A stretch of DNA of 32,844 nucleotides, taken from assembly GCA_029942185.1 (NCBI GenBank), contig JAOZTK010000008.1, positions 1 to 32,844 on the forward strand, in the 5' to 3' direction. This DNA is from Flavobacteriaceae bacterium. Lineage in GTDB: Bacteria; Bacteroidota; Bacteroidia; Flavobacteriales; Flavobacteriaceae. The position numbers and the translations under genes are program-made. A model generated the notes under the pieces. The model was not told where the DNA came from and made no database searches. It worked only from the letters and a program-made list of their open reading frames with translations. Position 1 is the first letter of the stretch. Each line of letters opens with the position of its first letter. Below, one piece after another: positions 1 through 8,903 of this stretch.

Positions 1-23
1 AAATGACACTTTAGGTCATTTTT
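1..23. terminator. Hairpin terminator at the left window edge
   Basis: AAATGAC (1-7) and GTCATTT (15-21) are perfect 7-bp arms around a 7-nt loop, followed by more T residues on the + strand. The stem may extend left of the window. It lies where a + strand gene entering from the left would converge with the acetyltransferase gene on the - strand, so it could serve either direction. Confidence 0.45.
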
Positions 24-185
24 AAGCAAATTTCACTTTTTTCTATATAAAATATTTAAATTTTTGTCATGTGCTTAGAAAAAAAAAGGGAAATCAAAAG
101 AGAAAAAATAAATAATATACACAATAAATTACTGCATAGATTACTCTAAACCTGAGTTCTAAATTAAAATATAGAATCTAAGCCC

Positions 186-722
186 TTACCATAAATCTTG
201 CTTATTTAGTGCTTCTACACAATACGACTTACCTACAATTGGGTCTATTCTATCACCTATTAATGATTGCCCAAGCCATCCTTCTGGGTATGATAATTCT
301 AATGGGGCTGGCACAATAGCTTCCGTAATTTGCTTAAACCCAACTTTTGAATAAAAATTAGAGTCTCCATAAGTAACTGCCAACTCTACGCCATTCTTTC
401 TTAGGACATCAAGACTGAAGTTAATTAATTTCTGACCAATTCCTTTTCCTTGATGCTTTGTTAATGTAGCCATCGGAGATAGGATATATGCCTTTACACC
501 ACTCTCAAAAGTCAACTTCGAAAAAAAGACAGCTCCAATAATTTCATTATTCTCTCTGACTACAAAACAATAAAAATCATCAGCGTCTGTATTTGTCATA
601 AAATTATTAGTTAATTCCCCAATAACCAAACCTTCCGATTTGCCTTCTGAATCTGAGAATGTTTTAATAAAAAGACGATTAATTTCTTCAATTTTACTTG
701 GATTATATTCTGAAAATTTCAT
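186..722 (-). CDS. GNAT family N-acetyltransferase
   Basis: This is a 178-residue single-domain protein of the GNAT superfamily, which transfers an acetyl group from acetyl-CoA to an amine; the substrate cannot be read from the sequence. The acetyl-CoA pyrophosphate loop is visible as QGKGIGQ near residues 91-97, preceded by the strand LSPMATL. The later YGDSNFYSKVGF segment is typical of the YhbS-like branch of GNATs. No signal peptide or membrane segment is seen, so it should be cytosolic. It is transcribed alone, away from the DUF4286-rsmA-mgtE block. The start chosen is the first ATG, which gives a normal length for the family. Confidence 0.85.
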   Translation of the reverse strand: MKFSEYNPSKIEEINRLFIKTFSDSEGKSEGLVIGELTNNFMTNTDADDFYCFVVRENNEIIGAVFFSKLTFESGVKAYILSPMATLTKHQGKGIGQKLINFSLDVLRKNGVELAVTYGDSNFYSKVGFKQITEAIVPAPLELSYPEGWLGQSLIGDRIDPIVGKSYCVEALNKQDLW

Positions 723-1053
723 TTTTTTCTTTTTAATTATACTTTCTTATGCAATTATACAATTTTAAAACTAATAATAGCTATTAATAAATTGAGTTCG
801 ATTATGTTTCTAAAAGGCTACACACAGCAAAGGGCAGACCTGATTTAGGCTAGGTGCAAATTTGAAAGTTAATCGCTTCGAAAATACACAAACTACGAAT
901 AGTCAAAACGATAAGCGAAAGCCTCTAAAACCTTAAAACATCCTAATAAAGATTCTTTATAAATTCTATTAGGCTATACCCTTTTAAGTTTACATGTTTT
1001 AATTGATACCAAATACAATCCTAATCACTACTTTTGCTCTATAAAAAAGATAT
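723..1053. other. Intergenic region without a gene
   Basis: This 331-nt divergent gap holds no convincing ORF, tRNA or small RNA. It carries short inverted repeats (CCTAATA at 942-948 with TATTAGG at 967-973; TCGCTT near 883 with AAGCGA near 914) and a Bacteroidetes-type -7 element just before DUF4286. I see nothing else. Confidence 0.6.
1029..1036 (+). promoter_or_regulatory. Bacteroidetes -7 promoter element for DUF4286-rsmA
   Basis: TACTTTTG matches TAnnTTTG exactly and ends 17 nt before the DUF4286 ATG, giving a short leader. A TTG at 1003-1005 is 23 nt upstream, slightly longer than the usual 19-21 nt spacing, so the -33 element is uncertain. Confidence 0.45.
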
Positions 1054-1374
1054 ATGTACATCTATAATATCACAACAAACATAACAGAAGAGGTTCACGA
1101 CAAATGGCTAACTTGGATGCGGAAAACACAGATTCCTGCTATGTTTGCAACGGGAAAATTTACCAAAGCTAAATTGGTAAAAGTTCTGGTAAAAGAGGAA
1201 ATGGGTGGTGTTACTTATTCCACACAATACACTTGTGAATCGGCTGAAAAATTAAAAGATTTTTATCGGAATCACGCAGCCCAACTCAACAGAAAAATGC
1301 AAGAATTATTTAACGACCAAATAGTCATTTTTGGCACCGAATTAAAAATAATCGAAGAGTTTACTACAAAATAA
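1054..1374 (+). CDS. DUF4286 family protein
   Basis: This 106-residue protein resembles the DUF4286 family, which is widespread in Bacteroidetes and has no assigned function. The opening MYIYNITTNI, the tryptophan-containing HDKWLTWMR segment (about residues 15-23), the TYSTQYTC strand and the C-terminal IFGTELKIIEEF fit a small alpha/beta ferredoxin-like fold; the fold is inference. There is no signal peptide. It lies 38 nt upstream of rsmA on the same strand, an arrangement I recall from other Flavobacteriaceae, so the two are probably co-transcribed. The start is supported by a -7 element ending 17 nt upstream. Confidence 0.85.
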   Translation: MYIYNITTNITEEVHDKWLTWMRKTQIPAMFATGKFTKAKLVKVLVKEEMGGVTYSTQYTCESAEKLKDFYRNHAAQLNRKMQELFNDQIVIFGTELKIIEEFTTK

Positions 1375-1412
1375 AGTCCAATGTGTATGGCGCATTGCAA
1401 AAAGCCTGACAA

Positions 1413-2192
1413 ATGAATATCAGACCCAAAAAACATCTCGGACAACACTTTTTAAAAGATCTGAATATCGCAAAGAAAATAGCAGATTCACTAACCGGAA
1501 AAAACTATAAAAAAGTTTTAGAAATCGGTCCGGGGATGGGTGTTTTAACACGTTTTTTATTAGAAAAAGACTTTGAAACGTATGCGGTAGAAATTGATCC
1601 TGAATCGGTTGTGTATTTACAAAAACACTTTCCTGAATTAAAAAACAGAATTCTACCCACTGATTTTTTAGAGATTCAATTGGATGATTATTTTGATGAA
1701 CCCATTGCAATTATTGGAAATTTCCCTTACAATATTTCCAGTCAAATTGTTTTTAAAACATTAGAAAACAAAGAACAAATCCCTGAATTTGCAGGTATGT
1801 TTCAAAAAGAAGTAGCCAAACGCATCGCTGCGGAACCCGGTAGCAAAATCTACGGTGTTATTTCGGTTCTAACCCAAGCTTTTTACAATGTCGACTATCT
1901 TTTTACGGTACCACCGGAAGTTTTTAATCCACCACCGAAAGTAGAATCAGGGGTGATTCGATTAACTCGGAAAAAAGACTTTACCCTAGCTGTCGATGAA
2001 AAATTATTTCGAAAAGTGGTAAAAACAGCATTCAATCAACGCAGAAAAACTTTGCGTAATAGTTTAAAAACATTCAACTTGTCGGATAAGTTGCGAGAAG
2101 ATGTTATCTTTGCCAAACGTCCCGAACAATTGAGCATACAGCAATTTATCAAGCTCACACAATCAATTGCGACGGATTTAGAATTAGAATAA
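1413..2192 (+). CDS. rsmA: 16S rRNA (adenine1518-N6/adenine1519-N6)-dimethyltransferase RsmA (KsgA)
   Basis: RsmA dimethylates two adjacent adenosines in the loop at the 3' end of 16S rRNA using S-adenosylmethionine, a late step of 30S subunit maturation in the cytosol. The family opening [10 protein letters not shown] is at residues 5-14. SAM-binding motif I is EIGPGMG (about 37-43), and the catalytic motif IV is NFPY (103-106), where many relatives have NLPY. The C-terminal part contains [12 protein letters not shown], the conserved helix of the family. At 259 residues the length is normal. It follows DUF4286 by 38 nt and precedes mgtE after a 184-nt gap containing a strong palindrome. Confidence 0.97.
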   Translation: MNIRPKKHLGQHFLKDLNIAKKIADSLTGKNYKKVLEIGPGMGVLTRFLLEKDFETYAVEIDPESVVYLQKHFPELKNRILPTDFLEIQLDDYFDEPIAIIGNFPYNISSQIVFKTLENKEQIPEFAGMFQKEVAKRIAAEPGSKIYGVISVLTQAFYNVDYLFTVPPEVFNPPPKVESGVIRLTRKKDFTLAVDEKLFRKVVKTAFNQRRKTLRNSLKTFNLSDKLREDVIFAKRPEQLSIQQFIKLTQSIATDLELE

Positions 2193-2213
2193 ATGGCATT
2201 TAACCTCAGGACA

Positions 2214-2231
2214 TCCCGATAATTATCGGGA
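2214..2231. repeat. 18-bp perfect palindrome downstream of rsmA
   Basis: TCCCGATAATTATCGGGA is fully self-complementary and starts 21 nt after the rsmA stop. No U-run follows, so a simple intrinsic terminator is not obvious. It could be a processing or attenuating hairpin, or a dispersed intergenic palindrome. Confidence 0.6.
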
Positions 2232-2242
2232 CTGAACATTAA

Positions 2243-2270
2243 ATTCCACCGCAGAGCATCCGGGTATTAA
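2243..2270. repeat. Degenerate intergenic repeat, copy A
   Basis: This 28-nt stretch (ATTCC..CG.AGAGCAT....GTATTAA) matches 21 of 28 positions of 11169-11196, in another intergenic region of this window. A similar TTAA-containing tail follows both copies. It lies directly after the palindrome at 2214-2231. Its origin is unknown. Confidence 0.35.
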
Positions 2271-2376
2271 GCCATCCACCCTTAAGGTATTCGCCCTGCG
2301 AATTAAAGACGACAAATAAAAAGCTTCGTGTTTTTTTATTTATCTGACAAGTAAAATATCTTTAAAACCTTGTGTT

Positions 2377-3726
2377 ATGCAGTTTGAAATTACCAAAGAA
2401 TTTATCCTAGATTTGGAAGGGCTAATAGCCGATAACAATTCAGCAGAAGTTACTAAGATATTTCATGATATGCATCCCGCCGATATTGCCGATGCGTTGG
2501 ACGAACTCAATTTTGATGAAGCCGTTTTTGTCATCCGTCTTTTAAACAGTGAGACGACCTCAGATATTTTAGAAGAATTAGAAGAGGATACACGTGAAAA
2601 AATACTCGGAGCTCTTTCATCCAAAGAAATTGCCAAAGAGATAGATGAGTTAGAAACCGATGCAGCTGCTGATATTATCGGGGAATTGCCTGAAGAGCGA
2701 AAAGAAAAAGTAATTGCGCAATTAGAAGACAAGGAACACGCCAAAGATATCGTCGATTTATTGCGTTATGACGAACATTCTGCAGGGGGATTGATGGGGA
2801 AAGAGTTAGTTAGTGTAAATGAAAACTGGACTGTAATGCGTTGCGTCAAAGAGATGCGTAAACAAGCTCAAGAAATCGGAGAGGTTTACATTGTCTATGT
2901 CGTCGATGATGACAACATATTAAAAGGACGCTTATCTTTAAAAAGCTTGTTGACAACAACAACAAAGACACTTGTCAAGGATATATATATTGGCGATATT
3001 CATTTTGTGAAAACAAATGATCACGCTGATGATATCGCACAAATCATGCAAAAATATGACTTATTTGTTATCCCGGTTATTAATGAATTAGATCATTTAG
3101 TAGGTAATATCACCATAGATGATGTGGTTGATTATATACGTGATGAAGCAGACAAAGACTATCAAATGGCTGCAGGTTTGGTTGATGATGTGGAAGCAGA
3201 TGACACCATCTTTGAACTGATAAAAGGACGTTTACCCTGGCTAATCTTAGGTTTATTTGGTGGTTTATTAAGTGTAATAATCATGTCAAAATTTGATGCC
3301 GCATTAGTTAAAAACAAAGAATTGTTCTTTTTTGCCCCACTTATTGCTGCGATGGCAGGAAATGTAGGCGTACAATCCTCAGCTATTATCGTACAAGGAC
3401 TCGCCAATAAAATTATCAAAGGTAGTATGTGGCAACGATTACTAAAAGAAGTGAGTCTCAGCCTTTTTAACGGTGCCATTTTATCCATTTTGGTTGTAAT
3501 TTTTAGCCAATTTCTAGGATTGTCTTTGGCTTTTAGTATGACCGTGGGCTTCTCACTAATTGTAGTAATTATTATGGCTGCATTGGTCGGCACTTTTGTT
3601 CCAATTATCCTCGACAAAAAAGGGATAGATCCCGCACTTGCTACCGGACCTTTTATTACGACGAGCAATGATATTTTTGGTATTTTTCTATTCTTTTATA
3701 TCGCAAAAATGTTGTTAGGTTTTTAA
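2377..3726 (+). CDS. mgtE: Magnesium transporter MgtE
   Basis: MgtE is a Mg2+-selective, Mg2+-gated channel of the inner membrane. The 449 residues follow the family plan: an acidic N-terminal superhelical domain (about 1-130), a pair of CBS domains (about 135-255) that sense cytosolic Mg2+, a connecting helix, and five membrane segments from about residue 285. The conserved AAMAGNVGVQSSA segment and the pore motif GPFITTSNDIFG are present. The Asp of the latter is residue 432, the position of the pore aspartate described for the Thermus MgtE. It follows rsmA on the same strand; the 184-nt gap holds palindromic sequence, so an independent promoter is possible. Confidence 0.95.
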   Translation: MQFEITKEFILDLEGLIADNNSAEVTKIFHDMHPADIADALDELNFDEAVFVIRLLNSETTSDILEELEEDTREKILGALSSKEIAKEIDELETDAAADIIGELPEERKEKVIAQLEDKEHAKDIVDLLRYDEHSAGGLMGKELVSVNENWTVMRCVKEMRKQAQEIGEVYIVYVVDDDNILKGRLSLKSLLTTTTKTLVKDIYIGDIHFVKTNDHADDIAQIMQKYDLFVIPVINELDHLVGNITIDDVVDYIRDEADKDYQMAAGLVDDVEADDTIFELIKGRLPWLILGLFGGLLSVIIMSKFDAALVKNKELFFFAPLIAAMAGNVGVQSSAIIVQGLANKIIKGSMWQRLLKEVSLSLFNGAILSILVVIFSQFLGLSLAFSMTVGFSLIVVIIMAALVGTFVPIILDKKGIDPALATGPFITTSNDIFGIFLFFYIAKMLLGF

Positions 3727-3798
3727 CCTTCCAGAAAATCCGGCTAAGAGCTTTCTCATTACACAAAACATATTCATCTATAAACATAAAACATCTTC

Positions 3799-5313
3799 AT
3801 GAACAATAAAGTAATTTTAATAATACTAGACGGCTGGGGTATGACACAAAAACCAAAAGTATCTGCCTTAAAACAAGCAAATACACCCTATTTGGATTCT
3901 TTAATTCAAAAATATCCAAATGCTACTTTAAAAACATCTGGTTTAGATGTAGGGCTACCCGATGGACAGATGGGAAACTCAGAAGTAGGTCATATGAATC
4001 TCGGTGCCGGACGTATTGTTTATCAGGATTTTGTCAGAATTAATAAAGCGGTAGAGAACGGAGATTTAGCTAAGGAAAAAGTGATACAAGAAGCCTTCTC
4101 TTATGCTGAAAAAAATCAAAAAAATGTACATTTTCTCGGTTTGGTATCTGACGGTGGTGTGCATTCTCATATTAAACATCTTAAGAATCTAGTTCATATT
4201 GCTGAAAAATATAAAACAAAAAATTACATTCATGCTTTTACAGACGGACGTGATGTAGACCCACATTCCGGTATTGGTTTTATGGAGGATTTACAAAAAT
4301 TTTTAAGAGGAACACATACTCAAATTGCTTCTCTTATCGGACGTTATTATGCAATGGATCGAGATAACAGATGGGAACGTGTCAAACAAGCTTACGATTT
4401 GCTCGTAAAAGGCATCGGTACAAAAACCACGGATTTGATAAAAAGTATCAATACTAGTTATAAACAAGATATTACAGATGAATTTATTAAACCAATCGTA
4501 GTCTGTGATCAATCGGAAAAACCTTTAGCAACTATCAAAAAAGACGATGTAATTATTTTCTTTAATTTTCGTACTGATCGTGGGCGTGAACTTACTGAAG
4601 TACTGTCGCAAAATGATTTTCCTGAATTTGACATGAAAAAACTGCCTTTGCATTATGTAACCATGACGAATTACGATGAAAATTTTAAAGGAATACAGGT
4701 CATATACAGCAAAGAAAATCTGCTGCAAACTTTAGGCGAAATCGTATCAAAAAACGGAAAGAAACAAATAAGAATTGCCGAAACAGAAAAATATCCACAC
4801 GTAACCTTCTTTTTCTCCGGTGGTCGTGAGAATAAATTTGATGGAGAAAAACGTATTTTGGTCAATTCTCCCAAAGTAGCCACCTACGATCTTCAACCCG
4901 AAATGAGTGCTTATGAAGTGCGAGATAAACTGCTTCCGGAATTAATAAATCATACTGCCGATCTGATAATTCTCAATTTTGCTAATGGCGATATGGTCGG
5001 ACATACAGGTGTTTTTGAAGCAGCAGTAAAAGCAGCAGAAACAGTTGATGCTTGTTTGAAAGAGGTAGTTGAAACCGGCTTGAAAAATGATTACACAAGT
5101 ATTATAATTGCCGATCACGGCAATGCCGAATGTATGATCAAACCCGATGGAAGTCCACATACAGCACACACTACAAATCCTGTTCCTTTAATCTTAGTCG
5201 ACAAAGATCGCAAACACATCAAAAGTGGTATATTGGCTAATATAGCTCCGACTATTTTAGAAATAATGGGGATCCCAAAACCTGATATAATGACGGAAAA
5301 GTCCTTGTTGTAA
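3799..5313 (+). CDS. gpmI: 2,3-bisphosphoglycerate-independent phosphoglycerate mutase
   Basis: This enzyme interconverts 3- and 2-phosphoglycerate in glycolysis and gluconeogenesis without a 2,3-bisphosphoglycerate cofactor, using two Mn2+ and a phosphoserine intermediate. It has the alkaline-phosphatase-like fold. Visible hallmarks are ILDGWG (metal Asp at residue 11), GQMGNSEVGHMNLGAG with the nucleophile Ser61, GRYYAMDRDNRW, FNFRTDRGRE, NFANGDMVGHTG, IIADHGNAE and SPHTAHTTNPVP, the last groups being metal ligands. The 504-residue length is typical. It lies 72 nt after mgtE and ends 31 nt before the convergent receptor-like gene, with no clear terminator between them. Confidence 0.97.
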   Translation: MNNKVILIILDGWGMTQKPKVSALKQANTPYLDSLIQKYPNATLKTSGLDVGLPDGQMGNSEVGHMNLGAGRIVYQDFVRINKAVENGDLAKEKVIQEAFSYAEKNQKNVHFLGLVSDGGVHSHIKHLKNLVHIAEKYKTKNYIHAFTDGRDVDPHSGIGFMEDLQKFLRGTHTQIASLIGRYYAMDRDNRWERVKQAYDLLVKGIGTKTTDLIKSINTSYKQDITDEFIKPIVVCDQSEKPLATIKKDDVIIFFNFRTDRGRELTEVLSQNDFPEFDMKKLPLHYVTMTNYDENFKGIQVIYSKENLLQTLGEIVSKNGKKQIRIAETEKYPHVTFFFSGGRENKFDGEKRILVNSPKVATYDLQPEMSAYEVRDKLLPELINHTADLIILNFANGDMVGHTGVFEAAVKAAETVDACLKEVVETGLKNDYTSIIIADHGNAECMIKPDGSPHTAHTTNPVPLILVDKDRKHIKSGILANIAPTILEIMGIPKPDIMTEKSLL

Positions 5314-5344
5314 AAAAAAAATGTGAAGCTTGTGGAAAAGTAAT

Positions 5345-6145
5345 TTAAAATGCCGCAATCTTTTTATGCACTTCTTTAAAGTGATCGAAGGCTTTAATCA
5401 ATCTTGAACCATACCAAGAAAAGTATTGCCCGTCAACATAAATTGTCAGTGTTTTTCGATTCCTCCGTAAAACTTCAAAGACTTCTTCATCTGTAAAATG
5501 ATGGGGTTCACTACTAAATAAAAGTAATTTAGGTTTAGCGATAATACGCATTTTCTTTATATTAATCTCCGGATATCTTTCCTGATTTGCATACGCATTT
5601 GCGAACTTACAAATCCGTAGCATATCATTGATAAAAGTAGCACTACCGGCAACCATCCAAGGTTTTGCCCAGATAAAATAGGCAACTTTTCGCGAATGTG
5701 TGTCTTTTATAAAATTTTGAAAATCTTGTAATTGAAAATTAATTTTATCAATAATATGTTCAGATTGCGTACGTCTATCAAAGAGAATTCCTAAATCTTT
5801 GATAAGTTGTAAAGCCGTATCTAATGAATTAACATCCGTCACATACACAGGAGCAATTTTTTCTAATTCCATCACTATTTCCTGAGTATTTTCCTCTTTA
5901 CTACACAAAATAAAATCAGGATCCAAATCTTTTATGACCTTATTTTTTACTTTTTTTGTACCACCGACAATGGTTTTTTTGACTTGATAATGATTGGGAT
6001 GCACACAGTATTTTGTAACACCTACTATTTGTCGTTCCATACCCATATCGTGCAGTAATTCTGTCAATGAAGGAACTAACGAGATAATTCGTTGTGGTGT
6101 TTTGGATAGGTTTATTTTTCTATTTAGACTGTCTTTGTATTCCAT
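5345..6145 (-). CDS. Helical-backbone metal/cobalamin receptor-like protein (BtuF family), without signal peptide
   Basis: This 266-residue protein resembles the helical-backbone periplasmic receptors that bind cobalamin, haem or siderophores for ABC importers. It has the early RIISLVPSLTELL segment (residues 19-31), VGVTKYCVHP, GGTKKVKNKVIKDLDPDFIL and the SWYGSRLIKAFDHF C-terminus expected of two lobes joined by a helix. Unlike a classic BtuF it has no signal peptide or lipobox, and the first residues are hydrophilic. No ABC permease or ATPase gene is nearby. It may be a cytosolic member of the fold or an unusually exported one; the ligand is unknown. pyrF lies upstream on the same strand with a gap of about 105 nt. 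Confidence 0.8.
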   Translation of the reverse strand: MEYKDSLNRKINLSKTPQRIISLVPSLTELLHDMGMERQIVGVTKYCVHPNHYQVKKTIVGGTKKVKNKVIKDLDPDFILCSKEENTQEIVMELEKIAPVYVTDVNSLDTALQLIKDLGILFDRRTQSEHIIDKINFQLQDFQNFIKDTHSRKVAYFIWAKPWMVAGSATFINDMLRICKFANAYANQERYPEINIKKMRIIAKPKLLLFSSEPHHFTDEEVFEVLRRNRKTLTIYVDGQYFSWYGSRLIKAFDHFKEVHKKIAAF

Positions 6146-6250
6146 TTTTTTGAACCATATAAGGCATGTATATTTTAAGTTCTAGGTGTTTTTTGAACCA
6201 TTTAAGACCTATAAGTGGTTGCGGCATTACTCTTATTGCTCTTATATAGT

Positions 6251-7072
6251 TTATTGATTTTTATGAAGTATTCTACTCATCTGACTTTGTAATTCTTGTG
6301 CTTTTTCACGCGCTTTTTGAGCAAAATCTTTTCCATTACCAGCATAGATAATTCCTCGAGATGAATTTATTAAAAGTCCAATGTCTTTATTTAATCCATT
6401 TTCACAAACTGCTTCTAAATCGCCTCCTTGTGCTCCAACACCTGGTACTAATAAAAAGCTATTCGGTACAATTTTTCGTATTTCTTTAAAAAATTCGGGC
6501 TTGGTAGCACCTACGACATACATTAACTGTTCGACGCCTTTCCAAGTTTGTGATTTTTGCAATACCTGTTCAAAAACTTTTTTTCCATGGGTTTGTAAAC
6601 CTTGAAAATCTAATCCACCTCTGTTGGATGTCAATGCCAAAAGAATGGTAAATTTATCGGTAAAAGCGAGAAAGGGTTCTACGGAATCTTGCCCCATATA
6701 CGGCGCAACTGTCAACGCATCAAAATTCATTTTTTCAAAAAAAGCCTTTGCATAACGGGTTGACGTATTCCCAATATCACCACGTTTGGCATCGGCAATG
6801 GTGAATATCTCCGGATACATTTCATTGAGATAAGCTATTGTTTTTTCTAAGGATTTCCAGCCTTGTAAACCATAGGCTTCATAAAAAGCCGTATTGGGTT
6901 TATAAGCAACTGCCAAATTGTGCGTTGCATCAATAATTCTTTTGTTAAACTCAAATATCGGATCCTCTAATTCTAAAAGATGTTGTGGTATTTTATCCAA
7001 ATCTACATCCAAGCCAATACATAGAAAGGATTGTTTTTGTTTGATTTGCGCAATTAATGTTTCTTTTGTCAT
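6251..7072 (-). CDS. pyrF: Orotidine 5'-phosphate decarboxylase (type 2)
   Basis: PyrF decarboxylates OMP to UMP, the last step of de novo pyrimidine synthesis. The 273 residues carry the catalytic D-A-K-R-G-D tract of the long type-2 subfamily ([15 protein letters not shown]), the opening [14 protein letters not shown], and the phosphate-binding end [10 protein letters not shown] followed by [10 protein letters not shown] chose the ATG at 7072 (MTKETLIAQ) rather than the in-frame ATG at 7090. A -7-like TATTTTTG lies at 7085-7078 on the minus strand, between the two, so a transcript from it would be almost leaderless and could not include the earlier codon. It is divergent from tpiA. Confidence 0.95.
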   Translation of the reverse strand: MTKETLIAQIKQKQSFLCIGLDVDLDKIPQHLLELEDPIFEFNKRIIDATHNLAVAYKPNTAFYEAYGLQGWKSLEKTIAYLNEMYPEIFTIADAKRGDIGNTSTRYAKAFFEKMNFDALTVAPYMGQDSVEPFLAFTDKFTILLALTSNRGGLDFQGLQTHGKKVFEQVLQKSQTWKGVEQLMYVVGATKPEFFKEIRKIVPNSFLLVPGVGAQGGDLEAVCENGLNKDIGLLINSSRGIIYAGNGKDFAQKAREKAQELQSQMSRILHKNQ

Positions 7073-7181
7073 GAACACAAAAATAAACATTTATTTAGAG
7101 CGTTATTGATTATATTAATAAAACTTATAAAACATCGAAATAAATAATAAATAGACATCAAAAAAAATCTAACAATTAACA

Positions 7182-7189
7182 TACCTTTG
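7182..7189 (+). promoter_or_regulatory. -7 promoter element for tpiA
   Basis: TACCTTTG is an exact TAnnTTTG match ending 23 nt before the tpiA ATG, leaving a leader of roughly 20 nt. No TTG sits at the ideal -33 spacing, so only the -7 element is called. Confidence 0.5.
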
Positions 7190-7212
7190 CACAAATTTAA
7201 AAAACCAAAACC

Positions 7213-7977
7213 ATGCGTACAAAAATAGTAGCCGGAAACTGGAAAATGAATCTTGATGTAGCTGCATCAAAAAAATTAGCCATGGATATTTCTGATGATA
7301 TTCAAAATCTTAAAACAAATAACACGCGAATAATTATTGCACCAACTGCGATTAATTTATATCCTGTTTTTCATCAACCTAATATGGATTCCCGTATTGA
7401 GATTGCCGCTCAGAATATGCATCAAGCTAAAAACGGTGCATTTACCGGTGAAATTTCTGCTGAAATGATTTGTAGCGTCGGAATAACCAATATTATTCTT
7501 GGACATTCTGAACGTCGCACCTATTTTAATGAAACAGATGCTGGTTTAGCCGAAAAAGTAACTACTGCACTAGAAAATAATATGAATGTCATCTTTTGTT
7601 TTGGAGAAGTATTAGCCGATAGAAAAAATGAAAAGCACTTTAAAGTAGTTGAAAGTCAATTAGAAAATGCCTTATTTCACCTTAAAGATAACGATTGGAA
7701 ACATTTAGTTTTAGCTTATGAACCTGTTTGGGCAATTGGAACCGGTGAGACAGCCACTCCAGAACAAGCACAAGAAATGCACGCATTTATTCGAAAAGTA
7801 ATCGCAAAGAAATTTGGAGAAAATGTAGCACAACAAGTTTCTATCTTATATGGTGGCAGTGTGAATCCGGGCAATGCAAAAGAAATCTTTGCCAAACCTG
7901 ATGTAGACGGTGGATTGATTGGTGGCGCGGCTTTAGATTCTGTGAACTTTGTCGCTTTGATTAAAGCTATTCAATAA
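7213..7977 (+). CDS. tpiA: Triosephosphate isomerase
   Basis: TpiA interconverts dihydroxyacetone phosphate and glyceraldehyde 3-phosphate. The 254-residue protein shows every catalytic signature of the TIM barrel: GNWKMN with the catalytic Lys near residue 11, ILGHSERR with the catalytic His, the AYEPVWAIGTG segment with the catalytic Glu and start of the mobile loop, and the phosphate-binding YGGSVNPGNA and GLIGGAALD. It is divergent from pyrF, preceded by a good -7 element, and followed 68 nt later by prmA, with which it may be co-transcribed. Confidence 0.98.
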   Translation: MRTKIVAGNWKMNLDVAASKKLAMDISDDIQNLKTNNTRIIIAPTAINLYPVFHQPNMDSRIEIAAQNMHQAKNGAFTGEISAEMICSVGITNIILGHSERRTYFNETDAGLAEKVTTALENNMNVIFCFGEVLADRKNEKHFKVVESQLENALFHLKDNDWKHLVLAYEPVWAIGTGETATPEQAQEMHAFIRKVIAKKFGENVAQQVSILYGGSVNPGNAKEIFAKPDVDGGLIGGAALDSVNFVALIKAIQ

Positions 7978-8045
7978 ACTATTTGAAAATTTATTGATTT
8001 GGAAATTAGCAAATTAACACATATTCAAATTATCAAATCAAACAA

Positions 8046-8903
8046 ATGATCCAAGCCTACATTGCCTATTATTTTAACATTGAACCCCTAGAGCCGGCAC
8101 GAGAAATTCTGATTGCAGAATTAGCAAGTGTAGGTTTTGAAAGTTTTACAGAAACAGATGATGGACTGACGGCATTTATTCCAAAAAGTGATTGGTACGC
8201 TACAATTCTACAAGGTATTTATATTTTGAATAATGGAGCTTTTAAAATTCAATATAAAAAAGAGGAAATCGAACCAGTAAACTGGAACAGTGAATGGGAA
8301 AAAAACTTTGAGCCCATTTCTATCGACAATGTTGTAAGTATAAGAGCTCCTTTTCACAAGATTGGGACTTTAAAATACAACATTCTTATCGAACCTAAAA
8401 TGAGTTTTGGTACAGGTCATCACGAAACAACACATTTGATGGTGCAACATCTGTTAAAACTCAATTTAAAAGACAAATCAGTTTTAGATATGGGTTGTGG
8501 TACTGCTGTTTTAGCTGTTTTAGCAGAAATGCGAGGTGCAAAAACCTTAGACGCCATTGACATTGACCCCTGGTGTTACGAGAACTCTTTGGAAAATATA
8601 GCGCGTAATAATTGTAAAAACATTCAAGTATATAAAGGTGGAGCCTCACTTTTAAGCAACAAAAAATCGGTCTGTAGAACAGGTAAATATGATATAATTA
8701 TAGCCAATATCAACAGAAATATTTTACTGCAAGATCTCGGAACTTATACGCATTCTTTACAAAAGAAAGGAGTACTTTTATTAAGCGGTTTTTACCAAGA
8801 GGATATTCCTATCATAGATGCTGAAGCTTCAAAACACGGTTTAAAAAAAGATTTGATTTTAGAACGAAATAATTGGATTGGAATTCGGTATCTAAAACCT
8901 TAA
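8046..8903 (+). CDS. prmA: Ribosomal protein L11 methyltransferase
   Basis: PrmA trimethylates amino groups of ribosomal protein L11 with S-adenosylmethionine. The 285 residues have an N-terminal substrate-recognition domain (about 1-90), a linker, and a Rossmann methyltransferase domain. The signatures are EPKMSFGTGHHETTHLM, motif I LDMGCGTAVLA, the acidic motif II AIDIDPWC, and IIANINRNI, where the family usually has a related NI(L/N) segment. The coding sequence overlaps the convergent protease gene by 4 nt at the stop codons, so the two mRNAs have complementary 3' ends. Confidence 0.95.
   Translation: MIQAYIAYYFNIEPLEPAREILIAELASVGFESFTETDDGLTAFIPKSDWYATILQGIYILNNGAFKIQYKKEEIEPVNWNSEWEKNFEPISIDNVVSIRAPFHKIGTLKYNILIEPKMSFGTGHHETTHLMVQHLLKLNLKDKSVLDMGCGTAVLAVLAEMRGAKTLDAIDIDPWCYENSLENIARNNCKNIQVYKGGASLLSNKKSVCRTGKYDIIIANINRNILLQDLGTYTHSLQKKGVLLLSGFYQEDIPIIDAEASKHGLKKDLILERNNWIGIRYLKP

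Noticed and set aside
3162-3668. 168-residue open frame antisense to mgtE
   Set aside because: It lies wholly inside the well-supported mgtE gene, has no recognisable motif, and is explained by codon bias of the sense strand.
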